Shown piece after piece: positions 16,862-28,209 of a DNA stretch of 64,000 nt. The translations under genes were made by a program, and so were the position numbers. The stretch spans positions 62,001-126,000 of the forward strand of contig NZ_MDJR01000001.1 of assembly GCF_001730685.1 (NCBI RefSeq), read 5' to 3'. Source of the stretch: Caloranaerobacter ferrireducens. Lineage in GTDB: Bacteria; Bacillota; Clostridia; Tissierellales; Thermohalobacteraceae. The notes under the pieces were generated by a model. That model did not search any database, was not told where the DNA came from, and worked only from the letters and a program-made list of their open reading frames with translations. The number at the start of each line of letters is the position of its first letter. Within the stretch, counting starts at the first letter, position 1.

Positions 16862-18424
16862 TCAATCTTCCAAATCGATAGCATAGATTTTGCTGTTTAC
16901 TCCACTGTGAAATGAAGGGTCAACATCAATAAAAATTTGTTTAACATTACTATTATAAAACGTATTTTTTGATATTGAGTCAGATATTTTTTCATAACTT
17001 TTATCATTTATATTATACATATATAAGCTAAATTCTGCATCAATTATTTTTCTTACGAGTAGTATTATTTGATTTTTGTCTATAATAGAGTATTTTTCAA
17101 TATCAAAATCATTTAAATTATCTATATTTCCATTAATTAAGTCTAATACATTTAAAATATTTCTACCATATTTTTCATCGTATTTTAGAAATGCTATACT
17201 GTATTTGCTTATAAATTTTATTGAAAAACCTTCAGAGACTTTCTTAATTTCATCTTCTGTTTTTAAATATATATTAAAGTTTTTTGTGTTATTATTAAAT
17301 TCAGTGAAAATCAAATTATTATTATAGATATCAAAGTCGCCAATTTTTTTATCTATTTCTATAATTTTATTTGTCTTATTGTTTTTGACATTGTATAAAT
17401 ATATTGATGAATTTTTATTTTCAGAAGTACAAGAAAAATAAAGTTTATTATCTTTCCAGATTATATTATCTATATTTAAGAAATCAGTATTTTGGATTTT
17501 TTGAACAATATTATTTTTTAAATTTATTAATATTAATTCTGAAAATTTTCCTGTATCTTCAATAACGGCTATATAATTAGAATTACTGTTTATTTTAGCT
17601 GTTTTTATGATATTATGAGTAGAGTATATCTTACTGGATGTATTTGTTTTTAAGTCATATACGTTTAAAGACTGATAAGGCTCATCGTTATTTTCGATAG
17701 TACTATATTCACTATAAATTAGCAATTTGTTTGACAAATCCAGTATTTTTCCTTCTCCACAGTATTTTGAAATTATTTTTTTATCTAAATGAATAATTTC
17801 ACCTGTATCAGAGTCTACTTTGACTGTTAAATTAGCTAAAAGATTATCTGAGAGTGTTCTATCAAAGACATTATCAAGGTAGACTTCCCAAACTAGTTTA
17901 TCATCTTCTTTTACCAAAAATAATTTTGGTGCAGAACTTGGTGTTATCTTGAGCTCTGCGTAAATTTTACTTAGTATTTCATTTTTATTAAAAGTTAGAT
18001 TGATAGGTTTGTAATTTGTGCCAACAATTTTAAATGATTTATTATTTAATTCACTGACATTCATATCATCAAACCTTATAATTAATTGTGGAATTACAAT
18101 ATCATTATTTTCTGTAGATAATATCCGAGTTGTATAAATTATTATTTCATTGTTAAATAGCGTTATTTTATCAATAATAATATCAGCACATTCAACGACT
18201 CCTAAATTGACTAGTATTTTGGGAGAATTATTAGAATTTAATATTTCTACTTGAGGTAAAATAGTCTGGAAGCCTTTTGTAAGAGAAGATTTCTCTACTG
18301 TAAAATCTATCGTTTTCTCTACAGCTATGTCAGCTTCGTTTTTGGTACTAATCTCCATTTCTGTTTTATAGCTACACCCACTTAGGGTAATACAGGCAAA
18401 TAGAATTAGAAATATTTTTTTCAT
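16862..18424 (-). CDS. Lipoprotein with predicted beta-propeller (TolB-like) region
   Basis: A 520-residue exported protein. It has a basic N-terminus, a hydrophobic core and the lipobox LSGC (Cys about 16), so it is attached to the outer face of the membrane. Residues about 40-210 show no motif I know. From about 220 on, strand-rich repeats of the type 'IYSTHNIIKTAKINSNSNYI', 'LYFSCTSENKNSSIYLYN' and 'LIFTEFNNNTKNFNIYL' suggest a propeller of the TolB/WD40 type. I begin at ATG 18424 because GGAGGT lies upstream; the longer frame start has no site. It is transcribed alone, divergent from uvrB. Function unknown. Confidence 0.75.
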   Translation of the reverse strand: MKKIFLILFACITLSGCSYKTEMEISTKNEADIAVEKTIDFTVEKSSLTKGFQTILPQVEILNSNNSPKILVNLGVVECADIIIDKITLFNNEIIIYTTRILSTENNDIVIPQLIIRFDDMNVSELNNKSFKIVGTNYKPINLTFNKNEILSKIYAELKITPSSAPKLFLVKEDDKLVWEVYLDNVFDRTLSDNLLANLTVKVDSDTGEIIHLDKKIISKYCGEGKILDLSNKLLIYSEYSTIENNDEPYQSLNVYDLKTNTSSKIYSTHNIIKTAKINSNSNYIAVIEDTGKFSELILINLKNNIVQKIQNTDFLNIDNIIWKDNKLYFSCTSENKNSSIYLYNVKNNKTNKIIEIDKKIGDFDIYNNNLIFTEFNNNTKNFNIYLKTEDEIKKVSEGFSIKFISKYSIAFLKYDEKYGRNILNVLDLINGNIDNLNDFDIEKYSIIDKNQIILLVRKIIDAEFSLYMYNINDKSYEKISDSISKNTFYNSNVKQIFIDVDPSFHSGVNSKIYAIDLED

Positions 18425-18540
18425 AATGTTAACCTCCAATCTCACTTTATATTATTCGACAAATACTAATTAAGACCTTCCTATTTTTAAAATTAGATTT
18501 TATTAAACTGTAATCTGGTAAAAGGCAAAAATAATATATA

Positions 18541-18588
18541 TTGACTTAAAAAATATAAAAATATATAATTAAAGCGAACAAGTGTTCC
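18541..18588 (+). promoter_or_regulatory. uvrB promoter with LexA (SOS) operator
   Basis: TTGACT (18541-18546), 17 bases, TATAAT (18564-18569). Five bases after the -10 box lies CGAACAAGTGTTCC (18575-18588), which matches the Gram-positive LexA consensus CGAACRNRYGTTYG at all but the final position. Bound LexA would cover the start point, so uvrB and uvrA should be DNA-damage inducible. Confidence 0.85.
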
Positions 18589-18622
18589 GAAAATTTAGGA
18601 TATTATTAATTGAGGTGAAATA

Positions 18623-20596
18623 ATGGGGCAATTTAAAATAAAATCTGATTTTAAACCAACAGGAGATCAGCCCAAAGCAATAGAGGCTTTAGTAGATGGG
18701 ATAAATAACAAATTAAAACATCAAACGTTATTAGGAGTAACTGGTTCAGGTAAGACTTTTACAATGGCTAACATAATTGAAAGAGTGCAAAAACCAACCT
18801 TAGTAATTGCTCACAATAAAACACTTGCTGCTCAATTAGCCAGCGAATTTAGAGAATTTTTTCCAGAAAATGCAGTAGAGTATTTTGTTAGTTATTATGA
18901 TTATTATCAGCCTGAAGCCTATGTTCCCCAAACCGATACGTATATAGAAAAAGATGCTTCTATAAATGATGAAATAGATAAATTAAGGCACTCAGCGACA
19001 GCTGCATTATTTGAAAGAAAAGATGTAATAATTGTTGCAAGTGTATCGTGCATTTATGGTTTAGGAGATCCGATTGACTATGAAAATCTAGTTTTATCAG
19101 TTAGACCTGGGATGATTAAGGATAGAGATGAAGTTATAAGAAAATTAGTGGATATTCAGTATGAGAGAAATGATATTAACTTTGTCAGAGGGACTTTTAG
19201 GGTAAGAGGCGATATTGTTGAAGTTTTTCCAGCGTCTTCAAATGAAAATGCAGTTAGAATAGAGTTTTTTGGAGATGAAATTGATAGAATAGTAGAAGTA
19301 AATGCACTTACAGGTGAAATTATTGGTATTAGAAATCATGTTTCAATATTTCCTGCATCTCACTATGCAACATCAAGGGAAAAAATAGAAAGAGCTATTA
19401 AGAGCATTGAAGAAGAGCTTAAAGAAAGGTTAAATGAATTTAAGGCCCAAGGCAAACTCTTGGAAGCTCAGAGACTCCAACAGAGAACAATGTATGATAT
19501 TGAAATGCTTAGAGAAATGGGATACTGCCAGGGAATAGAGAATTATTCAAGGCATATTAGTGGAAGACCGCCAGGTAGTAAACCATATACGCTTATTGAC
19601 TATTTTCCTGATGATTTTCTAATGATAATAGATGAATCTCATGTTACAATACCTCAGATAAGAGCAATGTATGCTGGGGATAGGTCTAGAAAAAAGACAT
19701 TAATAGAGCATGGATTTAGATTGCCTTCTGCTTATGATAACAGGCCATTGAAATTTGAAGAATTTGAAGAACTTATAAATCAGGTAATATATGTAAGTGC
19801 AACACCTGGTCCATATGAAATAGAGCATTCACAGAAAATTGTTGAGCAAATTATACGTCCTACAGGGTTACTTGATCCAGAAGTTGAAGTAAGACCTACA
19901 GAGGGGCAGATTGATGATTTAGTTAAGGAAATAAACTTAAGAATTGAAAAAGATCAGAGAGTTTTAATAACTACTTTAACAAAGAAAATGGCTGAAGACT
20001 TGACGCAGTATCTAAAAGAAATAGGCATTAAGGTTACTTATCTACATTCAGATATAGATACAATCGAAAGAATGGAAATAATAAGAGATTTAAGACTTGG
20101 TAAATTTGATGTTCTAGTTGGTATAAATTTATTGAGAGAAGGTTTAGATTTACCTGAGGTATCTTTAGTAGCAATTTTAGATGCTGATAAAGAAGGGTTT
20201 TTAAGATCAGAGACATCTATGATTCAAACAATAGGTAGAGCAGCAAGAAACTCAGAAGGTAAAGTTATAATGTATGCCGATACTATTACTAAATCTATGA
20301 AAAGAGCTATAGATGAAACAAATAGAAGAAGATTTATGCAGATGGAATATAATAAGAAGCATGGTATAACGCCGCAAACTATAAGAAAAGGTGTAAGAGA
20401 TATCATAGAAGCGACAAAAGTAGCTGAGGATAAGGATAAATACGGCTTTGATAATGATAAGAAAATGAGTGATAGTGAAATAATTGAATTGATAAAGAAA
20501 CTTGAAACAGAGATGATGAAGGCTGCTGAAAAATTGCAGTTTGAAAGAGCAGCTGAGCTTAGAGATAAAATTATGGAATTAAAAGAAAAGCTATAA
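18623..20596 (+). CDS. uvrB: Excinuclease ABC subunit B
   Basis: A 657-residue damage-verifying helicase-like subunit of nucleotide excision repair, of normal length. Walker A is GVTGSGKT (about 38-45). The beta-hairpin region [20 protein letters not shown] (about 92-111) is the part that inserts between DNA strands. The DEAD-type DESH box (IIDESHV), the helicase motif [14 protein letters not shown], and the QTIGRAARN motif VI are intact. The last 40 residues form the UVR coiled coil that binds UvrC. GAGGTG precedes the ATG. Co-directional with uvrA 16 bases downstream. Confidence 0.97.
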   Translation: MGQFKIKSDFKPTGDQPKAIEALVDGINNKLKHQTLLGVTGSGKTFTMANIIERVQKPTLVIAHNKTLAAQLASEFREFFPENAVEYFVSYYDYYQPEAYVPQTDTYIEKDASINDEIDKLRHSATAALFERKDVIIVASVSCIYGLGDPIDYENLVLSVRPGMIKDRDEVIRKLVDIQYERNDINFVRGTFRVRGDIVEVFPASSNENAVRIEFFGDEIDRIVEVNALTGEIIGIRNHVSIFPASHYATSREKIERAIKSIEEELKERLNEFKAQGKLLEAQRLQQRTMYDIEMLREMGYCQGIENYSRHISGRPPGSKPYTLIDYFPDDFLMIIDESHVTIPQIRAMYAGDRSRKKTLIEHGFRLPSAYDNRPLKFEEFEELINQVIYVSATPGPYEIEHSQKIVEQIIRPTGLLDPEVEVRPTEGQIDDLVKEINLRIEKDQRVLITTLTKKMAEDLTQYLKEIGIKVTYLHSDIDTIERMEIIRDLRLGKFDVLVGINLLREGLDLPEVSLVAILDADKEGFLRSETSMIQTIGRAARNSEGKVIMYADTITKSMKRAIDETNRRRFMQMEYNKKHGITPQTIRKGVRDIIEATKVAEDKDKYGFDNDKKMSDSEIIELIKKLETEMMKAAEKLQFERAAELRDKIMELKEKL

Positions 20597-20612
20597 CAGA
20601 TGAGGTGAAGAT

Positions 20613-23438
20613 ATGTCAAAGGACAAAATAATTATTAAGGGAGCTAGAGAGCATAATTTAAAAAATATAGATTTAGAAATACCTAGAAATAAATTTGTAG
20701 TTTTTACAGGATTAAGTGGTTCTGGCAAATCTTCTTTAGCATTCGATACTATTTATGCGGAAGGACAAAGACGATACGTTGAGAGTTTATCAGCTTATGC
20801 AAGACAATTTTTAGGTCAGATGGAAAAACCAGATGTAGACTATATAGAGGGGCTTTCACCTGCAATTTCTATTGACCAAAAGACTACTAGTAAAAATCCT
20901 AGGTCAACAGTAGGTACTGTTACTGAAATATATGACTATTTACGCTTATTGTTTGCTAGAATAGGAATTCCTCATTGTCCTAAATGTGGTAAAGTTATAT
21001 CATCTCAAACAGTAGACCAGATGGTTGATCAGATTTTAGACTTAGAAAATGGTACTAAAATTCAAGTTTTAGCTCCTGTAATACGAGGAAGAAAAGGTGA
21101 ACATCAAAAGGTTTTTGAAAATATCAGAAAAGAAGGATTTGTTAGAGTAAGAGTAGATGGAGAAATAAGAGATATAAATGAAGATATAAAGCTTGATAAG
21201 AACAAAAAACATACAATTGAAGTTGTGGTTGATAGGATAAAAATTAAAGAAGGTATTCAAAATAGATTAGCTGATTCTTTAGAAACTGCACTAAATTTAA
21301 GTGAAGGTATAGTTATTATAGATGTTGTTAATGAAAAAGAGATGTTGTTTAGCCAAAAATTTGCATGTGTAGATTGTGGAATCGGCATAGAGGAATTGTC
21401 ACCTAGAATGTTTTCTTTTAACAGTCCTTATGGTATGTGTTCATATTGTAATGGGTTGGGCAGTTATAAGAAAGTTGACCCTGAGCTTATAATTCCTAAT
21501 CCTAATTTATCCATTAATCAAGGGGCAATAGCTCCTTTTAACAGTACTTCAGAAGATACTTATTATTACAAGATATTCAAGGCTATAGCTGAGTATAATG
21601 GTTTTGATTTAGATACACCAATTAAGGAAGCACCAAAAAAGTTTATAAAAGAGCTATTATATGGAACAGGTAAAAGAAGTGTTACTTTCAAATATGAGAG
21701 TAGATTTGGAGGACTAAGGACTTATAAAGCTCCATTTGAGGGTATTATTAACAATCTTGAACGAAGATATAAAGAAACAGTTTCAGATTATATGAGAGAG
21801 AAAATCGAAAGTTACATGAGTGTAAATCCTTGTCCTCATTGTAATGGTGCTAGACTAAGACCAGAGAGTTTAGCAGTAACTGTTGGGGGATTAAATATAG
21901 CAGAAGTTACTGAATTATCTGTTAGACAAGCTTTAGAGTTTTTTGATAAACTAGAGCTTGATGAAAGACAGAAATATATAGCAAATCAGATTTTAAAGGA
22001 AATCAAAGAAAGATTGAAGTTTTTAGTAGATGTGGGATTAGACTATTTAACTTTGTCTAGAAGTGCTGGAACTCTATCAGGAGGAGAATCTCAGAGAATA
22101 AGACTTGCAACACAGATAGGTTCTAGTTTGGTTGGAGTTCTATATGTTCTTGATGAACCAAGTATAGGACTTCATCAAAGAGATAATGACAGATTGTTAA
22201 AAACGCTCAGAAATTTGACTGATTTGGGGAATACTTTAATAGTAGTTGAACATGATGAAGATACAATGTATAGTGCAGATTATATTGTAGATATTGGACC
22301 AGGTGCTGGAGTTCACGGTGGTGAAGTTGTTGCTCAAGGGACTGTTGAGGATATTAAAAAATGTGAAAAATCAATTACTGGTCAGTATTTAAGTGGTAAA
22401 AAGAAAATAGAAATACCTAAAACTAGAAGAAAGCCAAATGGTAAATGGATAGAAGTTATTGGAGCTAAAGAGCATAATTTAAAAAATATAGATGTTAAAA
22501 TTCCTTTAGGTGTGTTTACATGTGTTACAGGTGTATCGGGTTCTGGTAAGAGTACTTTAGTAAACGAAATATTATATAAAAGACTTTCTCAAGAACTGCA
22601 CAGAGGAAAACAAAAGGCAGGAAAACATGATGAAATAAGAGGAATAGAGCATATAGACAAAGTTATTGATATAGATCAGTCACCTATTGGAAGAACACCA
22701 AGGTCAAATCCAGCGACATATACTGGTGTATTTGATTTTATAAGAGACGTATTTGCTATAACTCCTGAAGCTAAAATGAGAGGTTATAAAAAAGGTAGAT
22801 TCAGTTTTAATGTTAAGGGAGGAAGATGTGAAGCTTGTAAAGGTGATGGAATAATAAAGATAGAAATGCATTTCCTTCCTGATGTATATGTTCCATGTGA
22901 AGTATGTAAAGGTAAAAGGTATAATAGAGAAACTCTTGAAGTTAAATATAAAGGTAAGACGATATCTGATGTATTAGAAATGACAGTAGAAGAAGCTTTG
23001 GAGTTTTTTGATAATATACCAAAAATAAAGAATAAATTAAAAACTATGTACGATGTTGGACTAGGATATATAAAATTAGGTCAGCCTTCAACTCAATTAT
23101 CAGGAGGGGAAGCACAAAGAATTAAACTGGCAACAGAATTAAGTAAAAGAAGCACAGGAAAGACATTATATATCTTAGATGAGCCAACTACTGGACTTCA
23201 TATAGCTGATATACACAAATTAATAAAGGTATTAAACAAGTTAGTTGATACAGGGAATACAGTATTAGTAATAGAACATAATCTAGATGTTATAAAAACT
23301 GCTGATTATATAATAGATTTAGGTCCAGAAGGTGGAGATAAGGGTGGAACTATAGTAGCTCAAGGAACACCTGAGGAGATTTGCAAAGTGAAAGAGTCTT
23401 ATACAGGGCAGTTTTTAAGAAAAATACTTGAAAGATAA
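20613..23438 (+). CDS. uvrA: Excinuclease ABC subunit A
   Basis: A 941-residue damage-recognition ATPase of normal length. It has two ABC modules, each with Walker A (GLSGSGKSS near 31; GVSGSGKST near 637) and signature ([16 protein letters not shown]). The zinc-binding Cys pairs are CPKCG (about 116), CVDCG and CSYCNG (about 250-280), CPHCNG, and [15 protein letters not shown] (about 740-765). GATGAGGTGA precedes the ATG. Transcribed with uvrB. Confidence 0.97.
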   Translation: MSKDKIIIKGAREHNLKNIDLEIPRNKFVVFTGLSGSGKSSLAFDTIYAEGQRRYVESLSAYARQFLGQMEKPDVDYIEGLSPAISIDQKTTSKNPRSTVGTVTEIYDYLRLLFARIGIPHCPKCGKVISSQTVDQMVDQILDLENGTKIQVLAPVIRGRKGEHQKVFENIRKEGFVRVRVDGEIRDINEDIKLDKNKKHTIEVVVDRIKIKEGIQNRLADSLETALNLSEGIVIIDVVNEKEMLFSQKFACVDCGIGIEELSPRMFSFNSPYGMCSYCNGLGSYKKVDPELIIPNPNLSINQGAIAPFNSTSEDTYYYKIFKAIAEYNGFDLDTPIKEAPKKFIKELLYGTGKRSVTFKYESRFGGLRTYKAPFEGIINNLERRYKETVSDYMREKIESYMSVNPCPHCNGARLRPESLAVTVGGLNIAEVTELSVRQALEFFDKLELDERQKYIANQILKEIKERLKFLVDVGLDYLTLSRSAGTLSGGESQRIRLATQIGSSLVGVLYVLDEPSIGLHQRDNDRLLKTLRNLTDLGNTLIVVEHDEDTMYSADYIVDIGPGAGVHGGEVVAQGTVEDIKKCEKSITGQYLSGKKKIEIPKTRRKPNGKWIEVIGAKEHNLKNIDVKIPLGVFTCVTGVSGSGKSTLVNEILYKRLSQELHRGKQKAGKHDEIRGIEHIDKVIDIDQSPIGRTPRSNPATYTGVFDFIRDVFAITPEAKMRGYKKGRFSFNVKGGRCEACKGDGIIKIEMHFLPDVYVPCEVCKGKRYNRETLEVKYKGKTISDVLEMTVEEALEFFDNIPKIKNKLKTMYDVGLGYIKLGQPSTQLSGGEAQRIKLATELSKRSTGKTLYILDEPTTGLHIADIHKLIKVLNKLVDTGNTVLVIEHNLDVIKTADYIIDLGPEGGDKGGTIVAQGTPEEICKVKESYTGQFLRKILER

Positions 23439-23450
23439 AGGAATGGTATT

Positions 23451-25316
23451 ATGAAAGAGTTTTTACCTATCACGAAAGAGGATATGAAAAAAAGAGGCTG
23501 GACTGAACTTGATTTTATATTAATTACAGGAGATGCATATGTAGACCATTCTTCATTTGGAAGTGCAATAATTAGTAGGCTGTTAGAAAGATATGGATAT
23601 AAGGTTGGGATTATAGCTCAGCCTTCTTGGAAGAGTGTAGACGACTTTAAAAAGCTTGGAAAGCCTAGACTTGCATTTTTGATAACAAGTGGAAATATAG
23701 ACTCTATGGTTAATCACTATACAGTAGCAAAAAAGAGAAGGAAAAAGGATGTATATTCACCAGGTGGAAAAATTGGATTAAGACCTGATAGAGCTACAAT
23801 AGTATATGCCAATAAAGCTAGAGAGGCATATAAAGATGTGCCTATAATACTTGGAGGTATTGAGGCGAGTCTTAGACGATTAGCTCATTATGATTATTGG
23901 GCTGATAAGGTTAGACGTTCAATTTTATTGGATGCAAAAGCAGATTTATTAGTGTATGGAATGGGAGAAAGGCAGATTATTGAAATAGCAGAGGCGCTAG
24001 ACAGTGGTATTCCTATTAGTGAAATAACTTATATCAGAGGAACTGTTTACAAAACTAATGATTTAAGCAGGCCGTATAAACCTATTATTCTGCCTTCGTT
24101 TGAAGAAATAACTAAAAGCAAAGTAAAATTTGCAGAAAGCTTTAAAATACAATATCAAAATATGGACTATATAAATGGTAGAACATTAGTCGAACCTTAT
24201 GAAAATATTTATATAGTACAAAATCCACCTGCAAAGCCGCTAGATCAGCTTGAATTAGATGATATCTATGATTTGCCTTATACTAGAACGTATCACCCTG
24301 TTTACGAAAAATATGGTGGTGTTCCTGCAATTGAAGAGATTAAGTTTAGCTTGACTAGCAGTAGAGGATGCTTTGGAAACTGTAATTTTTGTGCACTTGC
24401 ATTTCATCAAGGAAGAGTAGTTCAAGCTAGAAGTCATGAATCTATAATCAAAGAAGCAGAGGAATTTGTTAAAGAACCTGATTTTAAAGGATATATACAT
24501 GATGTAGGAGGACCAACAGCTAATTTTAGACATAGAGCTTGTAAAAAACAAATAAAACATGGAGTATGCAAAAATAAAGAGTGTTTATTTCCGACACCAT
24601 GTAAAAATCTATATATTGACCATAGAGATTATCTGGAGCTGTTAAGAAAGTTAAGGAAAATAAGAGGTGTTAAGAAAGTTTTTATAAGGTCAGGTATAAG
24701 GTATGATTATTTAGTTTATGACAGAGATTTAGAGTTTTTCCATGAACTTTGCAAATATCATATAAGTGGGCAGTTAAGAGTTGCACCTGAACACATATCA
24801 TCACGTGTACTATATATGATGGGCAAGCCTGATAAAAAAGTTTATTTTAAATTTGTTGATACTTTTAATAAAATAAATAAAAAGATTGGTAAAGAACAAT
24901 TTATAGTACCATATTTTATATCTAGTCATCCAGGTTCGACATTAAAAGATGCAGTTGAATTAGCTGAATATCTAAATACTTTGGGATATATGCCAGAGCA
25001 GGTGCAAGATTTTTATCCGACTCCGGGAACTTTGTCTACTTGTATGTATTATACAGAAATTGATCCAAGAACTATGAAAAAGGTTTATGTTGCTAAATCT
25101 CCGCATGAAAAAGCCATGCAGAGGGCATTGATGCAATTTAAGAGACCAGAGAATTATGATTTAGTCTATGAAGCACTTAAAAGGACTAATAGATTAGATT
25201 TAGTAGGCTATTCAAAAAAATGCTTGATTAAACCTAGAGAAAAAGATACCTTGAAAAATAGTAGATATAAAAATAAGAAACAAAATAAGAAGATTAGGAA
25301 GAAAAGAAAAAGATGA
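23451..25316 (+). CDS. YgiQ-family radical SAM protein
   Basis: A 621-residue member of the YgiQ/UPF0313 family. The N-terminal block has [19 protein letters not shown] and [13 protein letters not shown]. The radical SAM Cys triad is in [18 protein letters not shown] (CX3CX2C, about 303-310). A downstream Cys-rich insert has [10 protein letters not shown]...[10 protein letters not shown], and RVAPEHIS and [11 protein letters not shown] are family-typical. It ends in a Lys/Arg-rich tail. The family's reaction is not established. It begins 12 bases after uvrA, so it may belong to the same transcript, though no repair role is implied. Confidence 0.9.
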   Translation: MKEFLPITKEDMKKRGWTELDFILITGDAYVDHSSFGSAIISRLLERYGYKVGIIAQPSWKSVDDFKKLGKPRLAFLITSGNIDSMVNHYTVAKKRRKKDVYSPGGKIGLRPDRATIVYANKAREAYKDVPIILGGIEASLRRLAHYDYWADKVRRSILLDAKADLLVYGMGERQIIEIAEALDSGIPISEITYIRGTVYKTNDLSRPYKPIILPSFEEITKSKVKFAESFKIQYQNMDYINGRTLVEPYENIYIVQNPPAKPLDQLELDDIYDLPYTRTYHPVYEKYGGVPAIEEIKFSLTSSRGCFGNCNFCALAFHQGRVVQARSHESIIKEAEEFVKEPDFKGYIHDVGGPTANFRHRACKKQIKHGVCKNKECLFPTPCKNLYIDHRDYLELLRKLRKIRGVKKVFIRSGIRYDYLVYDRDLEFFHELCKYHISGQLRVAPEHISSRVLYMMGKPDKKVYFKFVDTFNKINKKIGKEQFIVPYFISSHPGSTLKDAVELAEYLNTLGYMPEQVQDFYPTPGTLSTCMYYTEIDPRTMKKVYVAKSPHEKAMQRALMQFKRPENYDLVYEALKRTNRLDLVGYSKKCLIKPREKDTLKNSRYKNKKQNKKIRKKRKR

Positions 25317-25381
25317 TAATTATGTATAGTAAGAGGTATAAGTGGAAATAATCCCTGAAAACAGGTTATGGAGGTATTGAA

Positions 25382-25927
25382 ATGAAATTGAGTAGGGGAT
25401 TTATTTTCACTTTTATTTTTATATTCTTATTTTCAGTAACAGTTTTGGCTGACGGTGTTTATAAAAATATTAAAGTATACTTTAATAATATAAGTATTAA
25501 TGTAGATGGGAGTAAAATTGAAACTGATGTAGAACCTTTTATTTATAATGATAGAGTTTATGTTCCGATACGGTTTGTGGCTGAAAAATTAGATAAAGAG
25601 GTAGAGTGGAATAATGAAACAAAAACTGTTTTGATAAAAAGCTATAAAGACTTTCTAGAATGTAATTATTTAGAAGGGGAGAAGTTTGTCTATGGACTAA
25701 TAACTTCGATTGACTATGAAAATAAACGAATAGTCATTGAGCAGCATTTCGATGACAACAGTATAGAAGTAACACCTTTATTAGAGCTTGATGAAAATGC
25801 AGTTATTATTTTAAAGAGAAATGATAAAAAAATGAATATTGAATTCAAAGATTTAGTTGTAGGTGATGATGTGGGTTTAGTAATTAATAAATATGGAAAG
25901 ATTAGAGGAATTATTATTACTATTTAA
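25382..25927 (+). CDS. Exported protein with copper amine oxidase N-terminal-like domain
   Basis: A 181-residue protein with a signal peptide (about 1-24, cleavage after VLAD). Residues about 30-90 match the copper amine oxidase N-terminal 'stalk' domain common on clostridial surfaces: VYKNIKVYFNNISINVDG, then FIYNDRVYVPIRFVAEKL and the typical VEWNNETKTV close. The C-terminal 90 residues form a small strand-rich domain I do not recognise. TATGGAGG precedes the ATG. A terminator follows at 25943. Likely wall- or matrix-associated; no enzymatic role expected. Confidence 0.85.
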   Translation: MKLSRGFIFTFIFIFLFSVTVLADGVYKNIKVYFNNISINVDGSKIETDVEPFIYNDRVYVPIRFVAEKLDKEVEWNNETKTVLIKSYKDFLECNYLEGEKFVYGLITSIDYENKRIVIEQHFDDNSIEVTPLLELDENAVIILKRNDKKMNIEFKDLVVGDDVGLVINKYGKIRGIIITI

Positions 25928-25942
25928 AAATATTGATGCTAA

Positions 25943-25968
25943 AGTGCCGAGGTTTATCCTCGGCATTT
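25943..25968 (+). terminator. Terminator after the surface protein gene
   Basis: GTGCCGAGG/CCTCGGCAT around TTTAT, followed by TTTTC. The hairpin is also the left part of the repeat described at 25957. Confidence 0.75.
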
Positions 25969-26045
25969 TCTATGCAAAAAATTAATTTACTACAAAAAAT
26001 AGATAATCATGGAGGAAATTGTTATTAAATGGAGAAGGTATAAGG
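25957..26045 (+). repeat. Hairpin-linked 90-bp repeat, copy 1
   Basis: Runs from CCTCGGCATTTTCTATGC through AATTAATTTACTAC, AAATAGATAAT, GGAGGAAATTGTTATTAA to ATGGAGAAGG. Near-identical words in the same order occur at 26966-27066 and 30400-30492. Confidence 0.75.
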
Positions 26046-26138
26046 TAATGTAGTGTCAAAAGGGATCAGGATTGAAAAATTTCTATTTACAGCTGACAAA
26101 TATCTTTCAAATTAAAACAAATCAGAGGAGAAGATAAT

Positions 26139-26712
26139 ATGAGATTAACTGAATTAGAACAATATATAACAAATTTATTTGATACTAGGGATAACGAATA
26201 TTTTTATAAAGAAAGCAGGGTTACTGTATTTCAATCACCTTCCGTTAGATGATTGTAATTTTGGAACTAATAATTCTTTACTTGAAAAGATTGGATTGCA
26301 ACTTATAGAGAAGTCACATGAAGAAGATGGTTTCTGATGTGGGCGGATAGCAGAGTTTAAAGAAGAAACGACGTTAGAGGAATTAGTTAAAAAATTCGAA
26401 AACATATTAGAAGAACCAGTAAAGGTATGGCAATTTAAAGATGGTAGAATAAAAAGAGTTGGGTTAGTTTGTGGTGGAGGAGAATCAACATCAGATGTAA
26501 AGATAGCAATAGAGCAAGATTGTGATGTCTATATAACTGGTGAAAGGAATTTATATACAATTGAGTATGCAAAGTTTGCAAGAATTAACTTAATAATTGG
26601 TAGTCATACTTTTACTGAAGTATTTGGAGTTGAAAGTTTTGCAAAGAAAATAAAGGACAAGTTTAATGATATAGAGATTATTAGATTAAAAGAAGAGCAT
26701 CTTGAGGTGTAA
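26139..26712 (+). pseudogene. Broken Nif3-like (YqfO/GCH-I type 2) gene
   Basis: Reading from the ATG at 26139 (AGAGGAG upstream) gives MRLTELEQYITNLFDTRDNE and stops near 26250. The frame then shifts to LDDCNFGTNNSLLEKIG and LQLIEKSHEEDGF, hits TGA at 26335-26337 where the family has Gly (DGFG-GRI), and continues in frame with GLVCGGGESTSDVKIA, CDVYITGERNLYTIEYAKFA and LIIGSHTFTEVFGVESFA to the stop at 26710. These blocks are Nif3 family. A frameshift, a stop and a missing middle part show it is dead. Nif3 proteins bind a dinuclear metal site; function unsettled. Confidence 0.8.
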
Positions 26713-26772
26713 TTTTGTTATTGTTGTAATTTTATTAATAGCAAGATTAGATTATAAATTTAAAATATTTTT

Positions 26773-26887
26773 TTATAATCTATCGGAAATTATATACCTT
26801 ATTGAATTGTGGATAATTTTAAATATAATTTCCGTAATGGATATGGGCAAATCTTCCTAAATTTATTTAAATCGAAGATTTTGTTTT
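26773..26887 (+). repeat. Two-hairpin intergenic repeat, copy 3 (complete)
   Basis: TTATAATCTATCGGAAATTATA ... TATAATTTCCGTAATGGAT, then a diverged GGGCAAATCTTCC ... ATCGAAGATTTTGTT. It fills most of the gap after the Nif3 remnant; the rest of 26713-27299 holds copy 2 of the hairpin-linked repeat and an ORF fragment beginning at 27104. Confidence 0.85.
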
Positions 26888-26965
26888 AATAACATGTGAA
26901 ATGTTTGGTTATTAGAAAATAGCAGAAGAAATGGGAAGAGTTTTTTAAAAGTAAAAAAATCGCCT

Positions 26966-27066
26966 TTGTTAAGGTTTACTTCGGTATTTTCTATACAAAA
27001 ATTAATTTACTATAAAAAAATAGATAATTGTTCGGGAAATTGTTGGTAAATGGAGAAAGTGTAAGA
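26966..27066 (+). repeat. Hairpin-linked 90-bp repeat, copy 2 (diverged)
   Basis: CTTCGGTATTTTCTATAC, AAATTAATTTACTAT, AAATAGATAAT, GGGAAATTGTTGGTAA, ATGGAGAAAG: same order as copy 1. The hairpin arm is degenerate (TAAGGTTTACTTCGG). Downstream, ATGAGATTAACT at 27104 echoes the Nif3 pseudogene start, so the duplication probably extended into that gene. Confidence 0.7.
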
Positions 27067-27299
27067 TGCTGCATTAAACAATAGTTTATATAAAGAGAAA
27101 AAAATGAGATTAACTAGAATTGTGTCTATTGGGATTGTAATGCCCATATGACGTAAAATATAAATTGAAAGGAGTTGGTTTGTGTGATGGTAGAAATTTT
27201 CTATAGTTATGGCAAAACTGACAGAGGAGGTATGATTAATTAATAAAATTATCATAATTCCTCTAATAATAAAATTTTATATAATGGAGGAATGAAGAA

Positions 27300-28052
27300 A
27301 TGTCAGATAATAAGACAAATATTTTATATAATGAGAACTTTCCATTGTCTAATAAATATGACTCTGAATGGATTTTTGATAATTCAATGGGACCCAATAC
27401 TTTATGGTTAAGTGAATGGCTTTGTAGAAAGGTTAACTTAAGTCCCAATATGAGAGTTCTTGATTTGGGAAGTGGAAAAGCAATTTCAAGCATATTTCTT
27501 GCCAAGGAATTTGGAGTAAAGGTATGGTCGTATGATCTTTGGGTTGACCCTACAGAGAATTGGAAGAGGATTATAGAAAAAGGAGTTGGAGACATGGTGT
27601 TTCCAATTCATGGAGACGCAGGAAATATGCCATTTGCAGATGGTTTTTTTGATGCGATTATTTGTGTTGACTCATATATCTATTTTGGAACAGATGACTT
27701 GTATCTAAATTACTTGCAGAAATTTCTTGCTCCTGGAGGAACTATTGGAGTTGTTATTCCAGGGTTAATGAAAGATTTTGAGAATGGTGTTCCAGAGCAT
27801 TTGAAAGATTTTTGGGGTCAAGATTGTTGGAGTTGGCATACAGTTGACTGGTGGAAAAAGCTATGGAGTAGAACTGGTTTGGTTGAAATTGAAGTTGCAG
27901 ATACAATGCCAGAAGGATGTAGACTGTTTACTCAATGGAAAGAAGCTCAGGACATAGTAGGTAAAAATCCTTGGCCTCAAGATACGGCTATTTTAAAAAA
28001 AGATGCAGGTGAATATGTGGGCTTCATTAGACTTGTTGCGAAGAAACTTTAG
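27300..28052 (+). CDS. SAM-dependent methyltransferase (class I, methyltransf_11 type)
   Basis: A 250-residue cytoplasmic protein. The Rossmann motif I is RVLDLGSGKAISSIFLA (about 52-68), followed by an acidic strand end VWSYDLW, motif II around GDAGNMPFADGFFDAIICVD, and the post-motif LAPGGTIGVVIPG. Substrate unknown; several Trp in the C-terminal half (CWSWHTVDWWKKLW) suggest an aromatic or hydrophobic pocket. TGGAGG precedes the ATG. It stands alone in the accessory block, with a hairpin at 28079. Confidence 0.85.
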   Translation: MSDNKTNILYNENFPLSNKYDSEWIFDNSMGPNTLWLSEWLCRKVNLSPNMRVLDLGSGKAISSIFLAKEFGVKVWSYDLWVDPTENWKRIIEKGVGDMVFPIHGDAGNMPFADGFFDAIICVDSYIYFGTDDLYLNYLQKFLAPGGTIGVVIPGLMKDFENGVPEHLKDFWGQDCWSWHTVDWWKKLWSRTGLVEIEVADTMPEGCRLFTQWKEAQDIVGKNPWPQDTAILKKDAGEYVGFIRLVAKKL

Positions 28053-28078
28053 AAAATAATAGGTGAAGTGTGGTGGTG

Positions 28079-28107
28079 TAGGGCATTGACATTCGTGTCA
28101 TGCCCTA
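28079..28107 (+). terminator. Terminator-like hairpin with TTCG loop
   Basis: TAGGGCATTGACA-TTCG-TGTCATGCCCTA, with one bulged T. UUCG tetraloops are very stable in RNA. There is no T run after it. A sibling hairpin lies at 29004. Confidence 0.5.
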
Positions 28108-28209
28108 TAACTTCAGTTAACAGAGTGTTTATAACAAATGTACTAGTCAATTTATAGTAATTGATAGTTTAAATAGAAATTTTAAGTAAATTAAGAGGTT
28201 TAGCAAACA

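Noticed and set aside
27010-27255. Minus-strand ORF in the gap before the methyltransferase gene
   Set aside because: It overlaps repeat copy 2 and has no convincing ribosome binding site or family.
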